Shown: one piece after another, positions 18,451 to 28,299 of the stretch
How the letters are laid out: every line of letters starts with the position of its first letter
Position numbering within the stretch: the stretch's first letter is position 1
NCBI RefSeq assembly: GCF_002902985.1
Contig: NZ_CP026167.1
Span: 3,658,001 to 3,722,000, forward strand
Source: Leclercia sp. LSNIH1
GTDB lineage: Bacteria > Pseudomonadota > Gammaproteobacteria > Enterobacterales > Enterobacteriaceae
DNA length: 64,000 nt
Reading direction: 5' to 3'
Notes under the pieces: model-generated
Seen by the model: only the letters and a program-made list of their open reading frames with translations
What the model was told of the DNA's origin: nothing
The model's database searches: none
Translations under genes and position numbers: made by a program

Positions 18451-21400
18451 TTTACGCTCTCCTGTACCTGGTCACACCCTTCGCCGTCTAACCAGTTAAT
18501 GTTCTTCATCTTACGTACCACCACGAACTCATCGCGGTTCGATCCTACGGTGCCGTAGTAGTTAAAGCCGTAGGCCAGCTGGGCATAACCGCCGATCATA
18601 TGGGTTGGTTTCGGCGTAATACGGGTCACAGAGTTGTGGATCCCGCCGCGCTGCTCGGTGATCTCAGACCCCGGCAGGTTCACGATGCGTTCCTGCGCGT
18701 GGTACATCATGGTCATCCCGGCCGGTACGCGCTGGCTTACCACCGCACGCGCCGTCAGGGCGCCGTTACTGTTGAAGACTTCGATCCAGTCGTTATCTTC
18801 GATCCCCAGATCTTTGGCGTCCGCTTCACTCATCCAGACAATCGGACCACCACGGGACAGGGTCAGCATCAGCAGGTTGTCGCTGTAGGTGGAGTGGATA
18901 CCCCACTTCTGGTGCGGCGTCAGGAAGTTCAGTGCCTTCTCCGGGTTGCCGTTCGATTTCGCGCCCATCACCGCTTTCACCGAGCGGGTGTCGATTGGCG
19001 GACGGTACACCAGCAGGCTTTCACCGAAGTCACGCATCCACTGGTGATCCTGATACAGGGACTGACGCCCGGAGAGGGTACGCCATGGGATCAGCTCGTG
19101 AACGTTGGTGTAACCCGCGTTGTAAGAGACATGCTCATCTTCCAGGCCAGACCAGGTCGGGCTGGAGATAATTTTGCGCGGCTGGGCCTGAATATCACGG
19201 AAGCGGATCTTCTCGTCTTCTTTGTTCAGCGCCAGATGGGTATGGTCGCGACCGGTAAACTCGCTCAGCGCCGCCCAGGCTTTCACCGACACCTGACCGT
19301 TGGTTTCCGGTGCCAGGGTGAGGATCATCTCTGCCGCATCAATCGCCGTATTCAGCATCGGCTGGCCTTTCGCCGGGCCGTCTGCCTTGGTGTAATTGAG
19401 CTTACGCAGCAGATCCATCTCGCTCTGGGTATTCCAGGCAATCCCCTTCCCGCCGTTACCGATTTTCTCCATCAGCGGGCCGATAGAGGTAAAGCGTTCG
19501 TAAGTGGCCGGGTAGTCACGTTCAACCGGAATAATGTGCGGTGCAGTTACGCCCGGGATCAGGTCGCATTCGCCTTTTTTCCAGTCCTTCACGTCCAGCG
19601 GCTGCGCCAGTTCGGCGGCGGAGTCGTGCTGGATGGGCAGCGTCACCACGTCGGTCTCTTTGCCAAGGTGCCCTACGCAGACTTCAGAGAATTTCTTCGC
19701 GATCTCTTTGTAGATATCCCAGTCGCTTTTCGATTCCCACGCCGGGTCAACGGCCGCAGAGAGCGGATGAATAAACGGATGCATATCCGAGGTATTCATG
19801 TCGTCTTTTTCGTACCAGGTAGCGGTAGGCAGCACGATATCGGAGTACAGGCAGGTACTGGAGAGACGGAAGTCGAGGGTCACCACCAGATCCAGCTTGC
19901 CGTCGAGACCGTTGTCTTTCCACTCCACCTCTTCCGGCTTCACGCCGCCCTGCTTGCCGAGATCTTTGCCCTGGATGCCGTTTTCGGTACCGAGCAGGTA
20001 TTTCAGCATGTACTCGTGACCTTTACCGGACGAGCCCAACAGGTTGGAGCGCCAGATGAACAGGTTACGCGGATGGTTTTTACCGTTTTCCGGCTGTTCT
20101 GCCGCGAAACGGATGGAACCCTCTTTCAGGGATTTGACGGTGTAATCCACCGGGGTCATGCCCGCTTTCTTCGCCGCTTCCGCAATGCGCAGCGGGTTAG
20201 TACCCAACTGAGGCGCGGAGGGCAGCCAGCCCATGCGTTCAGCGCGGACGTTGAAGTCGATCAGGTGACCGCTGTAGCGGGATTTATCCGCCATCGGCGA
20301 CAGCAGCTCCTGCGCGGTAACCGTCTCGTAGCGCCACTGGCTGGAGTGGTTATAGAAATAAGAGGTGCTGTTCATGTGACGCGCCGGACGCTGCCAGTCA
20401 AGGGCAAACGCCAGCGGCTGCCAGCCGGTCTGCGGACGCAGTTTTTCCTGGCCCACGTAGTGTGCCCAGCCGCCGCCGCTCTGACCCACGCAGCCGCAGA
20501 AGATCAGCATGTTGATCAAACCGCGATAGTTCATATCGAGGTGATACCAGTGGTTCAGACCGACACCGACGATGATCATTGAACGACCGTGGGTCTTATC
20601 GGCGTTATCGGCAAACTCACGTGAGGTACGGATAATCTGCGCCCGTGGAACGCCGGTGATCTGCTCCGCCCAGGCCGGGGTGTACGCTTTTACGTCGTCA
20701 TAGCTGGTGGCGCAGTTTTCATCACCGAGACCGCGCTCCAGGCCGTAGTTGGCCAGGGTCAGGTCATACACGGTGGTCACCAGGGCGCTAGAGCCGTCGG
20801 CGAGCTGCAGGCGTTTCACCGGCAGTTTGTGCATCAGGACGTTCTGCAGCTCCACCTTGTTGAAGTGCTCGGAGCCTTCGCCGCCGAAATACGGGAAGCC
20901 AACATCGGCGATCTCGTCCTGGCTGCCCAGCATGCTGAGGCGCAGTTCGGTCTCTTCACCCGTCGTGCCGTTACGCTGCTCAAGGTTCCATTTACCTTTC
21001 TCGCCCCAGCGGAAACCGATAGAGCCGTTCGGTGCAACCAGCTCGCCATTGCTGTTACAGGCAACGGTTTTCCACTCCGGATTGTTTTCCTGGCCCAGCG
21101 CATCCACCAGATCGGCGGCACGCAGCATGCGGCCTGCGGCATAGTAGCCGTCACGCTCTTCGAGCATGACCAGCATTGGCATGTCGGTGTAACGACGCAC
21201 GTAGTCGGTAAAGTACTGGCTTGGCTTGTCGACGTGGAACTCACGCAGCATGACGTGGCCCATCGCCAGCGCCATGGCCGCATCGGTACCCTGCTTCGGT
21301 GCCAGCCACAGGTCGCACAGCTTGGCGATTTCGGCGTAGTCCGGCGTCACGGCTACGGTTTTGGTGCCTTTGTAACGCACTTCGGTAAAGAAGTGGGCAT

Positions 21401-22190
21401 CCGGGGTACGGGTCTGCGGAACGTTAGAGCCCCAGGCGATGATGTAGCTGGAGTTGTACCAGTCGGCGGATTCCGGAACGTCGGTCTGCTCACCCCAGGT
21501 CTGCGGAGAGGCAGGCGGCAGGTCGCAGTACCAGTCGTAGAAGCTCAGGCAGGTGCCGCCGATCAGCGACAGATAACGCGCGCCAGAGGCGTAGGAGACC
21601 ATCGACATCGCCGGGATTGGCGAGAAGCCTGCCACGCGGTCCGGGCCGTAGGTTTTCACGGTATAGACGTTGGAAGCGGCAATCAGCTCATTCACTTCCT
21701 GCCAGGAGGAGCGTACAAAGCCGCCGCGACCGCGAGCCTGTTTGAAGCTCTTCGCTTTGTCGGCATCTTCGATAATAGAGGCCCAGGCCAGAACCGGATC
21801 GCTGTGCTGCGCTTTCGCTTCACGCCACATTTTCATCAGGCGTTTACGCATCAGCGGGTATTTCAGGCGGTTAGCGCTGTAGAGATACCAGGAGTAGCTG
21901 GCACCACGGGGACAGCCGCGCGGTTCGTGGTTTGGCATATCCGGGCGGGTGCGCGGGTAGTCGGTCTGCTGCATTTCCCAGGTCACCAGACCATTTTTGA
22001 CGAAAATCTTCCAGCTACAGGAGCCGGTGCAGTTTACGCCGTGGGTCGAACGTACGACTTTGTCATGTTGCCAGCGCTGACGGTAACCGTCTTCCCAGTC
22101 CCGGTTAGTCTCCAGAACCTGGCCGTGCCCATCGGCAAATGTTTCGCCCTTCTGTTTGAAGTAGCGAAACCGGTCCAAAAATTTGCTCAT
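18447..22190 (-). CDS. narG: Respiratory nitrate reductase A alpha subunit (catalytic)
   Basis: Molybdenum bis-MGD catalytic subunit that reduces nitrate to nitrite on the cytoplasmic side during anaerobic respiration. The 1247-residue length equals E. coli NarG. FS0 ligands His50, Cys54 and Cys58 in STHGVNCTGSC and Cys93 in PRGCPRG are present. The molybdenum-ligand aspartate lies in YDWYCDLPPASP near 223. First gene of narGHJI, with an FNR box 87 bp upstream. Known for the family: FNR activates without oxygen and NarL-phosphate activates with nitrate. Confidence 0.99.
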   Translation of the reverse strand: MSKFLDRFRYFKQKGETFADGHGQVLETNRDWEDGYRQRWQHDKVVRSTHGVNCTGSCSWKIFVKNGLVTWEMQQTDYPRTRPDMPNHEPRGCPRGASYSWYLYSANRLKYPLMRKRLMKMWREAKAQHSDPVLAWASIIEDADKAKSFKQARGRGGFVRSSWQEVNELIAASNVYTVKTYGPDRVAGFSPIPAMSMVSYASGARYLSLIGGTCLSFYDWYCDLPPASPQTWGEQTDVPESADWYNSSYIIAWGSNVPQTRTPDAHFFTEVRYKGTKTVAVTPDYAEIAKLCDLWLAPKQGTDAAMALAMGHVMLREFHVDKPSQYFTDYVRRYTDMPMLVMLEERDGYYAAGRMLRAADLVDALGQENNPEWKTVACNSNGELVAPNGSIGFRWGEKGKWNLEQRNGTTGEETELRLSMLGSQDEIADVGFPYFGGEGSEHFNKVELQNVLMHKLPVKRLQLADGSSALVTTVYDLTLANYGLERGLGDENCATSYDDVKAYTPAWAEQITGVPRAQIIRTSREFADNADKTHGRSMIIVGVGLNHWYHLDMNYRGLINMLIFCGCVGQSGGGWAHYVGQEKLRPQTGWQPLAFALDWQRPARHMNSTSYFYNHSSQWRYETVTAQELLSPMADKSRYSGHLIDFNVRAERMGWLPSAPQLGTNPLRIAEAAKKAGMTPVDYTVKSLKEGSIRFAAEQPENGKNHPRNLFIWRSNLLGSSGKGHEYMLKYLLGTENGIQGKDLGKQGGVKPEEVEWKDNGLDGKLDLVVTLDFRLSSTCLYSDIVLPTATWYEKDDMNTSDMHPFIHPLSAAVDPAWESKSDWDIYKEIAKKFSEVCVGHLGKETDVVTLPIQHDSAAELAQPLDVKDWKKGECDLIPGVTAPHIIPVERDYPATYERFTSIGPLMEKIGNGGKGIAWNTQSEMDLLRKLNYTKADGPAKGQPMLNTAIDAAEMILTLAPETNGQVSVKAWAALSEFTGRDHTHLALNKEDEKIRFRDIQAQPRKIISSPTWSGLEDEHVSYNAGYTNVHELIPWRTLSGRQSLYQDHQWMRDFGESLLVYRPPIDTRSVKAVMGAKSNGNPEKALNFLTPHQKWGIHSTYSDNLLMLTLSRGGPIVWMSEADAKDLGIEDNDWIEVFNSNGALTARAVVSQRVPAGMTMMYHAQERIVNLPGSEITEQRGGIHNSVTRITPKPTHMIGGYAQLAYGFNYYGTVGSNRDEFVVVRKMKNINWLDGEGCDQVQESVK

Positions 22191-22568
22191 CGGGTATCTC
22201 CTGTATGGAGCCTGTGGCTCTCTAAATCGACATTGCTGATTTGCAGCGAAGGTAACGCTCTGAAAGAGGAGGAGAATTGATAACGATCAAGGGGAGCTGG
22301 GGATGTTCAGAAGGGTAAATTTTCGACTACCACCAAAGCGGTACAGAATACAATAATGTAACTCACTGTTTTATATGGTCATTATTTATTTATCCTACAA
22401 AAGCGCGCGTAACATTTAACCCCAGCGGTATTAAGGGGTAGGTAAGCCTGTTTAGCGATGGCGATCACAGTGGCCGCATGCTAACGGCGGCTCCCCCTTC
22501 AAGTATGTTGTAACTAATTGCAGGTTAAAAAAAGCGCGGCACCAGGCCGCGCAAACGGATAATCAAAC
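22191..22568. promoter_or_regulatory. narK-narG intergenic region
   Basis: A 378-bp control region with no gene. It holds the narG FNR box and -10 element at its left end, and an AT-rich stretch (about 22315-22400) where E. coli has IHF and NarL sites. The heptamer-like TACCACC on the plus strand near 22329 and similar words could be NarL sites, but the match is loose. No strong terminator for narK was recognised. Confidence 0.5.
22277..22290 (-). promoter_or_regulatory. FNR box of the narG promoter
   Basis: TTGATAACGATCAA is a perfect match to the palindromic FNR consensus TTGAT-N4-ATCAA. On the minus strand a -10-like TACCTT (22249-22254) lies at the distance expected if the box is centred at -41.5, the class II position known for E. 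coli narG. Confidence 0.9.
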
Positions 22569-23969
22569 TTACTTTTTATTAGAATTCCGTCCGTATACCA
22601 GCCAGGTGACAAACACGCAGACGATATAGAAAATCAGGAACACCTTCATCGCACCCGCCGGCGAGCCGGTCAGATCCAGCGAGATACCAAAAGCTTTCGG
22701 AATAAAGAACCCGCCAATCGCGCCGATCGCTGAGATAAAGCCCAGTGCGGCTGCGGTGTCAGTAGCCGCCTCACGCATCGCCTGCTGCTCAGTGCCGCCC
22801 TGCGCTTTAACGCGATCCATCGTCAGTTTACGGAAGATCACCGAAATCATCTGGAAAGTAGAGGCACTCCCCAGCCCGGCGGTCAGGAACAGCACCATAA
22901 AGACCGCGAAGAAGGCGCCGAAGTTGCCGCCCACGCCGTTTACCGGCAGGGTCATAAACAGCAGGGCACAGAAGATAGCCATCACCACAAAGTTCACCAG
23001 CGTGACGCGGGTGCCGCCCAGACGGTCAGAGATCATCCCGCCGGTAGAGCGTGCCAGGGCACCAATAAACGGCCCGAAGAAGGCGTAGTGCAGGATCTGC
23101 ACATCCGGGAACTGGGTTTTGGACAGCATCGCAAACCCGGCAGAGAAGCCGATAAAGGAGCCGAACGTTGCCAGATAGAGCAGCGCCATGATCCACAGGT
23201 GGGCGCGCTTCAGCACCGGCAGCTGTTCGCTGAGTGACGCTTTCGATGCCGCCAGGTCGTTCATGCCAAACCATGCGGCCAGGGTAAAGACCACCAGGAA
23301 CGGTACCCAGATCCACGCCGCATTCTGCAGGAACAGGTACGAGCCATCAGCCTGCTCCACGCCTGCGCCACCAAAGGCCGCAAAGATAGAGACCGAGATC
23401 GCCAGCGGCGCAATCAGCTGCATTACGCTGACGCCCATGTTGCCCAGGCCGCCGTTGATCCCCAGCGCCCCGCCCTGCTTCTGTTTCGGGAAGAAGAAGC
23501 TGATGTTCGCCATGCTGGAGGCAAAGTTTGCCCCTGCAAAGCCGCACAGCAGAGAGATGATCACGAAGGTGCTAAACGGTGTAGAGGTATCCTGTACCGC
23601 AAAGCCGAGCCAGACGCACGGAATGATCATGATGCCGGTACTGAACGCGGTCCAGCGGCGTCCGCCGAACACCGGTACCATAAAGGCATAAGGGACACGC
23701 AGCAGTGCGCCGGAGAGCGCAGGCAGCGCGGTTAACATAAACAGCTGATCGGTGGTAAACGTGAAGCCCACTTTCGGCAGGTTAACGGCGACGGCGCTGA
23801 ACAGCATCCAGACGCAGAACGCCAGCAGCAGACAGGGAACGGAAATCCACAGATTACGACTTGCTACACGTTTGCCGCGCTGTTGCCAGAACGCCGGATC
23901 TTCCGGACGCCACTCGGTAATGACTGCGCCAGAATCCCTTTCGGGGGTAGTAGAGTGACTCATAGACAC
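22569..23969 (-). CDS. narK: Nitrate/nitrite transporter NarK
   Basis: Major-facilitator inner-membrane protein of 466 residues that takes up nitrate and exports nitrite during nitrate respiration. Twelve helices are visible. The nitrate-signature glycine-rich stretches are GFAGANFASSMANISFFFPK near residue 141 and GLGSASTFQMISVIFRK near 365. The conserved substrate arginines should lie in helices 2 and 8 (RVPYAFM near 92 is consistent). Only one nark-type gene is present beside nar. Its promoter carries an FNR box and it is divergent from narXL. Confidence 0.97.
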   Translation of the reverse strand: MSMSHSTTPERDSGAVITEWRPEDPAFWQQRGKRVASRNLWISVPCLLLAFCVWMLFSAVAVNLPKVGFTFTTDQLFMLTALPALSGALLRVPYAFMVPVFGGRRWTAFSTGIMIIPCVWLGFAVQDTSTPFSTFVIISLLCGFAGANFASSMANISFFFPKQKQGGALGINGGLGNMGVSVMQLIAPLAISVSIFAAFGGAGVEQADGSYLFLQNAAWIWVPFLVVFTLAAWFGMNDLAASKASLSEQLPVLKRAHLWIMALLYLATFGSFIGFSAGFAMLSKTQFPDVQILHYAFFGPFIGALARSTGGMISDRLGGTRVTLVNFVVMAIFCALLFMTLPVNGVGGNFGAFFAVFMVLFLTAGLGSASTFQMISVIFRKLTMDRVKAQGGTEQQAMREAATDTAAALGFISAIGAIGGFFIPKAFGISLDLTGSPAGAMKVFLIFYIVCVFVTWLVYGRNSNKK

Positions 23970-24021
23970 CTCTGATTCTTAAAAGTTGCCACAAAGATCA
24001 GGGTTTTAAGCCGACAGGAAG

Positions 24022-24035
24022 TTGATATAAATCAA
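24022..24035 (-). promoter_or_regulatory. FNR box of the narK promoter
   Basis: TTGATATAAATCAA matches the FNR consensus at all ten defined positions. It lies 53 bp from the narK start. If centred at -41.5, the transcription start falls near 23987, giving a short leader as in E. coli. Confidence 0.85.
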
Positions 24036-24139
24036 TGGGAAGGTGGGCAATTTTATGGCCTGAAAATCGCTATCCTCCAAAGTGAGTAGCGCTTTTCAGT
24101 GAAAAAGGTGTGGTTTTTCACGGTACTGCTCCCCCCGCT

Positions 24140-24211
24140 TACCCCTCTCCTCCCATTCACCCCTCCAATGGCAATTAGTAGGTAATCCTTTTGGGGTATG
24201 GGTATACTCCA
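24140..24211. promoter_or_regulatory. Cluster of NarL-type heptamers between narK and narX
   Basis: Words fitting the NarL consensus TACYNMT are crowded here: TACCCCT at 24140-24146 on the plus strand, and on the minus strand TACTAAT (24174-24180) and TACCCAT (24198-24204). Near-matches lie at 24192-24198 and 24205-24211. Multiple heptamers are known in the shared narK-narX region of E. coli. Individual sites are unproven. Confidence 0.55.
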
Positions 24212-24272
24212 GGGGTTGCCTGAGAATAGAGTTCTTGCCGAGTCCAGGCATTGTCAGGAGCCAGACTGCCCT

Positions 24273-26069
24273 ATGTTTAAACGCTGTTTTTCACCACTCA
24301 CGCTGGTTAACCAACTGGTGCTGATTGTCATGCTGTCTACCGGGATCGGGGTGACAGGGATGGCGATCTCCGGCTGGCTGGTTCAGGGCGTTCAGGGCAG
24401 CGCGCACGCCATTAATAAGGCCGGTTCACTGCGTATGCAGAGTTATCGCCTGCTGGCGGCCATCCCACTGGAAGCCAAAGACCAGGCGTTACTCGACGAA
24501 ATGGAAGCAACGGCGTTCAGCCCCGAACTGGAAATTGCCGCCCGCCGCGATCGTCAGCAGGCGCAGTTGAAGGCCCTGCAGACTTACTGGCATACCCAGT
24601 TAATGCCCGGGCTGCGACAGGCGCGTAATCCGGATGCGGTAGCCCAGGATGTCTCCGGCTTTGTCAGCCGTCTGGATACTCTGGTTTCGGCGTTCGATCA
24701 CAGCACCGAGCTGCGTATCGGCCGGGTAGTATTGTTGCAGCAACTGATGGCGGTCTTCATGGGGTTGCTGCTGGTCTTCACCATCCTCTGGCTGCGCGCC
24801 CGGCTGTTGCACCCCTGGCGCCAGCTGCTGGCGATGGCCCGCGCCGTGACCCAGCGTGATTTTACCCAGCGCGCCCACATCAACGGACGCAATGAGATGG
24901 CGATGCTCGGCGAGGCGCTGAACACCATGTCCGGCGAGCTGGCCGAGAGTTATGCGGTGCTGGAGCAGCGCGTGCGTGAAAAAACCGCCGGGCTGGAGCA
25001 GAAAAACGAGATCCTCTCCTTCCTCTGGCAGGCCAACCGCCGCCTGCACTCCCAGGTGCCGCTGTGCGAGCGCCTCTCGCCGGTGCTTAACGGCCTGCAG
25101 AATCTGACCCAGCTGCACGACATCGAACTGCGCGTATACGACCTGGAAGATGAAGAGAATCATCAGGAATTTACCTGTCAGTCGGATGCCAGCTGCGATG
25201 AAATTGGCTGCCACCTCTGCCCGCGCGGCCTGTCGCCGCTGACCACCAGCGGGACAACCCTGAAGTGGCGCCTGGCAGATAACCTGACGCAATATGGCAT
25301 CTTACTGGCAACGCTGCCCGCCGGACGTCATCTCAGCCACGATCAGCAGCAGCTGGTCGATACGCTGGTGGAGCAGCTGACCGCGACGTTAGCCCTCGAC
25401 CGTCATCAGGAAAAACAGCAGCAGTTGATTGTGATGGAAGAGCGCGCCACCATTGCCCGCGAACTGCATGACTCTATCGCCCAGTCCCTCTCCTGCATGA
25501 AGATGCAGGTCAGCTGTCTACAGATGCAGGACACGGATCTGCCGGAGAGCAGCAAGCAGCTTCTGAGCCAGATCCGCAACGAGCTGAACACCTCCTGGAT
25601 ACAATTGCGTGAACTGCTGACCACCTTCCGCCTGCAATTGACGGAGCCCGGCCTGCGGCCTGCCCTGGAGGCCAGCTGTCAGGAGTTTAGCGCCCGGCTC
25701 GGCTTCACCGTCTCGCTGGACTATCAGCTACCACCCCGTTTCGTGCCCTCTCATCAGGCTATTCATCTGCTGCAGATCGCCCGGGAGGCGTTAAGCAACG
25801 CCCTGAAACACGCCGGGGCGACGGCGGTCTCGCTCACCGTGAGCCAGCACGAAAACCAGGTCAGGCTGGTGGTGCGTGACAACGGCTGCGGGATCCCGGA
25901 AAACGCCGAACGCAGTAACCACTATGGTCTGATTATTATGCGAGACCGCGCGCAAAGCCTGCGCGGAGATTGTCAGGTCCGCCGGAGCGAATCGGGCGGA
26001 ACGGACGTTATCGTCACCTTTATTCCCGAAAAGCCTCTTTTCACTGCTCAAGGAGAACATCATGTCTAA
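24273..26069 (+). CDS. narX: Nitrate/nitrite sensor histidine kinase NarX
   Basis: Inner-membrane sensor kinase that detects nitrate (and less well nitrite) in the periplasm and phosphorylates or dephosphorylates NarL. From the ATG at 24273 it is 598 residues, equal to E. coli NarX; a longer in-frame start at 24198 is not supported, while CAGGAG precedes 24273. First helix at about 13-37, then the ligand-binding P-box [20 protein letters not shown] near 45, second helix near 152-174, HAMP, a cysteine-rich central region, the HisKA_3 motif [14 protein letters not shown] with the phospho-histidine near 399, and the HATPase [10 protein letters not shown]. Overlaps narL by eight bases. Confidence 0.97.
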   Translation: MFKRCFSPLTLVNQLVLIVMLSTGIGVTGMAISGWLVQGVQGSAHAINKAGSLRMQSYRLLAAIPLEAKDQALLDEMEATAFSPELEIAARRDRQQAQLKALQTYWHTQLMPGLRQARNPDAVAQDVSGFVSRLDTLVSAFDHSTELRIGRVVLLQQLMAVFMGLLLVFTILWLRARLLHPWRQLLAMARAVTQRDFTQRAHINGRNEMAMLGEALNTMSGELAESYAVLEQRVREKTAGLEQKNEILSFLWQANRRLHSQVPLCERLSPVLNGLQNLTQLHDIELRVYDLEDEENHQEFTCQSDASCDEIGCHLCPRGLSPLTTSGTTLKWRLADNLTQYGILLATLPAGRHLSHDQQQLVDTLVEQLTATLALDRHQEKQQQLIVMEERATIARELHDSIAQSLSCMKMQVSCLQMQDTDLPESSKQLLSQIRNELNTSWIQLRELLTTFRLQLTEPGLRPALEASCQEFSARLGFTVSLDYQLPPRFVPSHQAIHLLQIAREALSNALKHAGATAVSLTVSQHENQVRLVVRDNGCGIPENAERSNHYGLIIMRDRAQSLRGDCQVRRSESGGTDVIVTFIPEKPLFTAQGEHHV

Positions 26070-26712
26070 TCAGGAGCCCGCTACAATCCTGTTGATCGAC
26101 GACCATCCGATGCTGCGCACCGGTGTTAAACAACTTATCAGCATGGCGTCGGATATCACCGTCGTGGGCGAAGCCAGCAACGGGGAACAGGGCATTGAAC
26201 TGGCCGAGGCCCTCGATCCTGACTTGATCCTGCTCGACCTGAATATGCCCGGCATGAACGGCCTCGAAACCCTGGATAAGCTGCGCGAAAAATCGCTCTC
26301 CGGGCGCGTGGTGGTCTTCAGCGTCTCCAACCATGAAGAGGATGTGGTCACCGCCCTGAAACGTGGCGCCGACGGCTACCTGCTGAAAGACATGGAGCCG
26401 GAAGATCTGCTGAAATCGCTGCAACAGGCGGCGGCTGGCGACATGGTGCTGAGCGAAGCGTTAACCCCGGTACTGGCGGCCAGCCTGCGCGCCAACCGTG
26501 CCACCTCCGATCGCGACGTCAGCCAGTTGACCCCGCGCGAGCGCGATATCCTCAAGCTCATTGCCCAGGGATTGCCAAACAAGATGATCGCCCGCCGTCT
26601 GGACATCACCGAAAGCACGGTCAAAGTCCATGTGAAGCATATGCTGAAGAAGATGAAGCTGAAGTCACGGGTGGAAGCGGCGGTCTGGGTACACCAGGAG
26701 CGCATTTTCTGA
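26062..26712 (+). CDS. narL: Nitrate response regulator NarL
   Basis: Two-component response regulator controlling nitrate-dependent activation of narG and narK and repression of other anaerobic genes. 216 residues. The receiver domain has acidic residues in LIDDHP and phospho-acceptor Asp59 in [11 protein letters not shown]. The C-terminal LuxR-type helix-turn-helix starts [15 protein letters not shown] near 157 and includes [14 protein letters not shown]. Start overlaps the narX end, so the two are translationally coupled. Converges on ychO with a two-base gap. Confidence 0.98.
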   Translation: MSNQEPATILLIDDHPMLRTGVKQLISMASDITVVGEASNGEQGIELAEALDPDLILLDLNMPGMNGLETLDKLREKSLSGRVVVFSVSNHEEDVVTALKRGADGYLLKDMEPEDLLKSLQQAAAGDMVLSEALTPVLAASLRANRATSDRDVSQLTPRERDILKLIAQGLPNKMIARRLDITESTVKVHVKHMLKKMKLKSRVEAAVWVHQERIF

Positions 26713-26714
26713 GT

Positions 26715-28121
26715 TTACTCCTCCGGCAGCAGCGTCCAGCGCGGATCCTCCTCTGGCAGCGCCAGTAGCGGCTCCGTCAGGGCAAGCGTGATCTCATTGG
26801 AAGAGACACGCTGCCCCGCTTCATCTTCCACCACCACCGACAGCCGCCAGCGGTTGCTCGCCCCCTCACTGCTGTCCCACGCCGGCAGGATAATACTCCA
26901 GCCTTCGCTGTCACTGGCCTTCGCCGGTGAGGTCAGGCTCAGCGCCTGCGTATCGCCCTGCCAGTGCAGGGAACGCACCCCGTGTCGGCTGCGAATATCC
27001 AGCTTCAGCATGACCGTTTCGCCAGGCTTAAGATCCCACGGCGGCGTCGCCAGCCACACCGAGAGCGTTTTACGCTGGCGGAACTCCAGCACCGGCAGGT
27101 TCTGACGCTCAGGCGGATCGTAGCGGCTACCCCGCAGGGAGCGGCTTTCAGCCACTTCGCTGGCGGAGAGTTGTTTTTTCAGCGGCACCCCGAAGCGGTA
27201 GTTGAGCTTCAGGCCAAGGTTGTTCTGGCTCACCCCACTCTCCCCCTGCTTATGCCCGGCGGAAAGGGTCACCAGCGGCACCGGGGTGTAGTTCAACCCG
27301 AGGTTGACCGCCAGCGGATTGTGATACCCGGTGCCGGTGTGAAACAGATCCACGCTGTCGCCAAAATATTGTTCAAAGCTGATGCTGGTGTTGAGGTGAT
27401 GATAAAAGGGCAGCCTGGCGTTGGCGCTGATATCGTACCCGCGCGCCATGCGCTGCTCCTGCACCTCCGAGCTGTCACGCCAGCTGGCAAACGGCTGATA
27501 GTAGTTGGCCGACAGGCGCAGGTATTCGCCCCAGGCTTCGGCGCCGAGCCCGGCGCGCTGGAGGTTTTCATCGAGCAGATTGTCATAAAAGGTGTTGTAA
27601 CCCAGCAGCCATTTGCCCGCCACCCAGCGCTGGCCGATGCCTGCATTGCTCACCAGGCCGTCCTCCTGCTGGGTCAGGCCGAGCTGACTCCAGGTGAGGT
27701 AGTGGTTGTTATCCTGCCAGGGTATAAACCAGCTCCCCTTGCTGCCGGTGAAGCGCCCCTCGTCATTGACCAGCAGATCGACGCTGGCATTGCCCCACGG
27801 CGAAAGCCAGGACTCAATGTGCTGGTTCACCTCCTGGCTGACGGCGTCCCGCACCTGGCCCAGGGCAAACTGCCGGGCCTGCTCCTCGGTGGTCAGGCCG
27901 TTGTCGGTCATGCTGGCTTCGCCGAACGCTTTCGCCATCTCCGCCAGATGCTTTTCGCTTTCCCCCGTCGGGGTCGCCATGCCTAAGTCCGGCAGGCTGT
28001 CGCCATTATTATCGAACGGATTTTGCGCCTGATGGATAAACGAATTCGGGGCAGCGTGAACGGCTCCGGCATAACAGAGGAGAAGAAACAGCGAACGAAT
28101 ACCGGGGGAAACAACCATCAC
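26715..28121 (-). CDS. ychO: Inverse autotransporter / invasin-like protein YchO
   Basis: Predicted outer-membrane beta-barrel protein related to the N-terminal translocator of invasin and intimin, 468 residues (E. coli YchO 464). A Sec signal peptide covers about 23 residues ending AVHA before APNSF. The inverse autotransporter barrel (about 95-310) includes LLGYNTFYDNLLDEN, GYDISANARLPFYHHL and LGLNYTPVPLVTLSAGHKQG. A C-terminal Ig-like portion follows. It lacks the long repeat passenger of true adhesins, so a minimal role is likely; its function is unknown. The start is GTG at 28121 or the ATG directly after it. Confidence 0.92.
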   Translation of the reverse strand: MMVVSPGIRSLFLLLCYAGAVHAAPNSFIHQAQNPFDNNGDSLPDLGMATPTGESEKHLAEMAKAFGEASMTDNGLTTEEQARQFALGQVRDAVSQEVNQHIESWLSPWGNASVDLLVNDEGRFTGSKGSWFIPWQDNNHYLTWSQLGLTQQEDGLVSNAGIGQRWVAGKWLLGYNTFYDNLLDENLQRAGLGAEAWGEYLRLSANYYQPFASWRDSSEVQEQRMARGYDISANARLPFYHHLNTSISFEQYFGDSVDLFHTGTGYHNPLAVNLGLNYTPVPLVTLSAGHKQGESGVSQNNLGLKLNYRFGVPLKKQLSASEVAESRSLRGSRYDPPERQNLPVLEFRQRKTLSVWLATPPWDLKPGETVMLKLDIRSRHGVRSLHWQGDTQALSLTSPAKASDSEGWSIILPAWDSSEGASNRWRLSVVVEDEAGQRVSSNEITLALTEPLLALPEEDPRWTLLPEE

Positions 28122-28229
28122 CGTCGTGTAAGGGTGCCTGTGTTGAGAGAAAACGGAGTTAACACCTTAGCGTGCCTGAGAAAAAATTTCAGCCCTAAGG
28201 GAAATTTCAGGAATATCCTGAAGCCTGAT

Positions 28230-28297
28230 TGCCGGGTGGCGCTGCGCTTACCCGGCCTACGCATCCTTTGGGCCTGATAAGCGCAGCGCCACCCGGC
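28230..28297. repeat. REP pair (BIME) beside the nasA stop
   Basis: GCCGGGTGGCGCTGCGCTTACCCGGCCTAC and, inverted, GGCCTGATAAGCGCAGCGCCACCCGGC form a REP couple. Its right end is two bases from the nasA stop codon. It marks the boundary between the conserved ychO gene and the nas block. Confidence 0.85.
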
Positions 28298-28299
28298 GT

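Noticed and set aside
18600..20582. 660-codon open frame on the plus strand opposite narG
   Set aside because: It is wholly antisense to narG, has no family resemblance and arises from the GC-rich codon pattern of the real gene.
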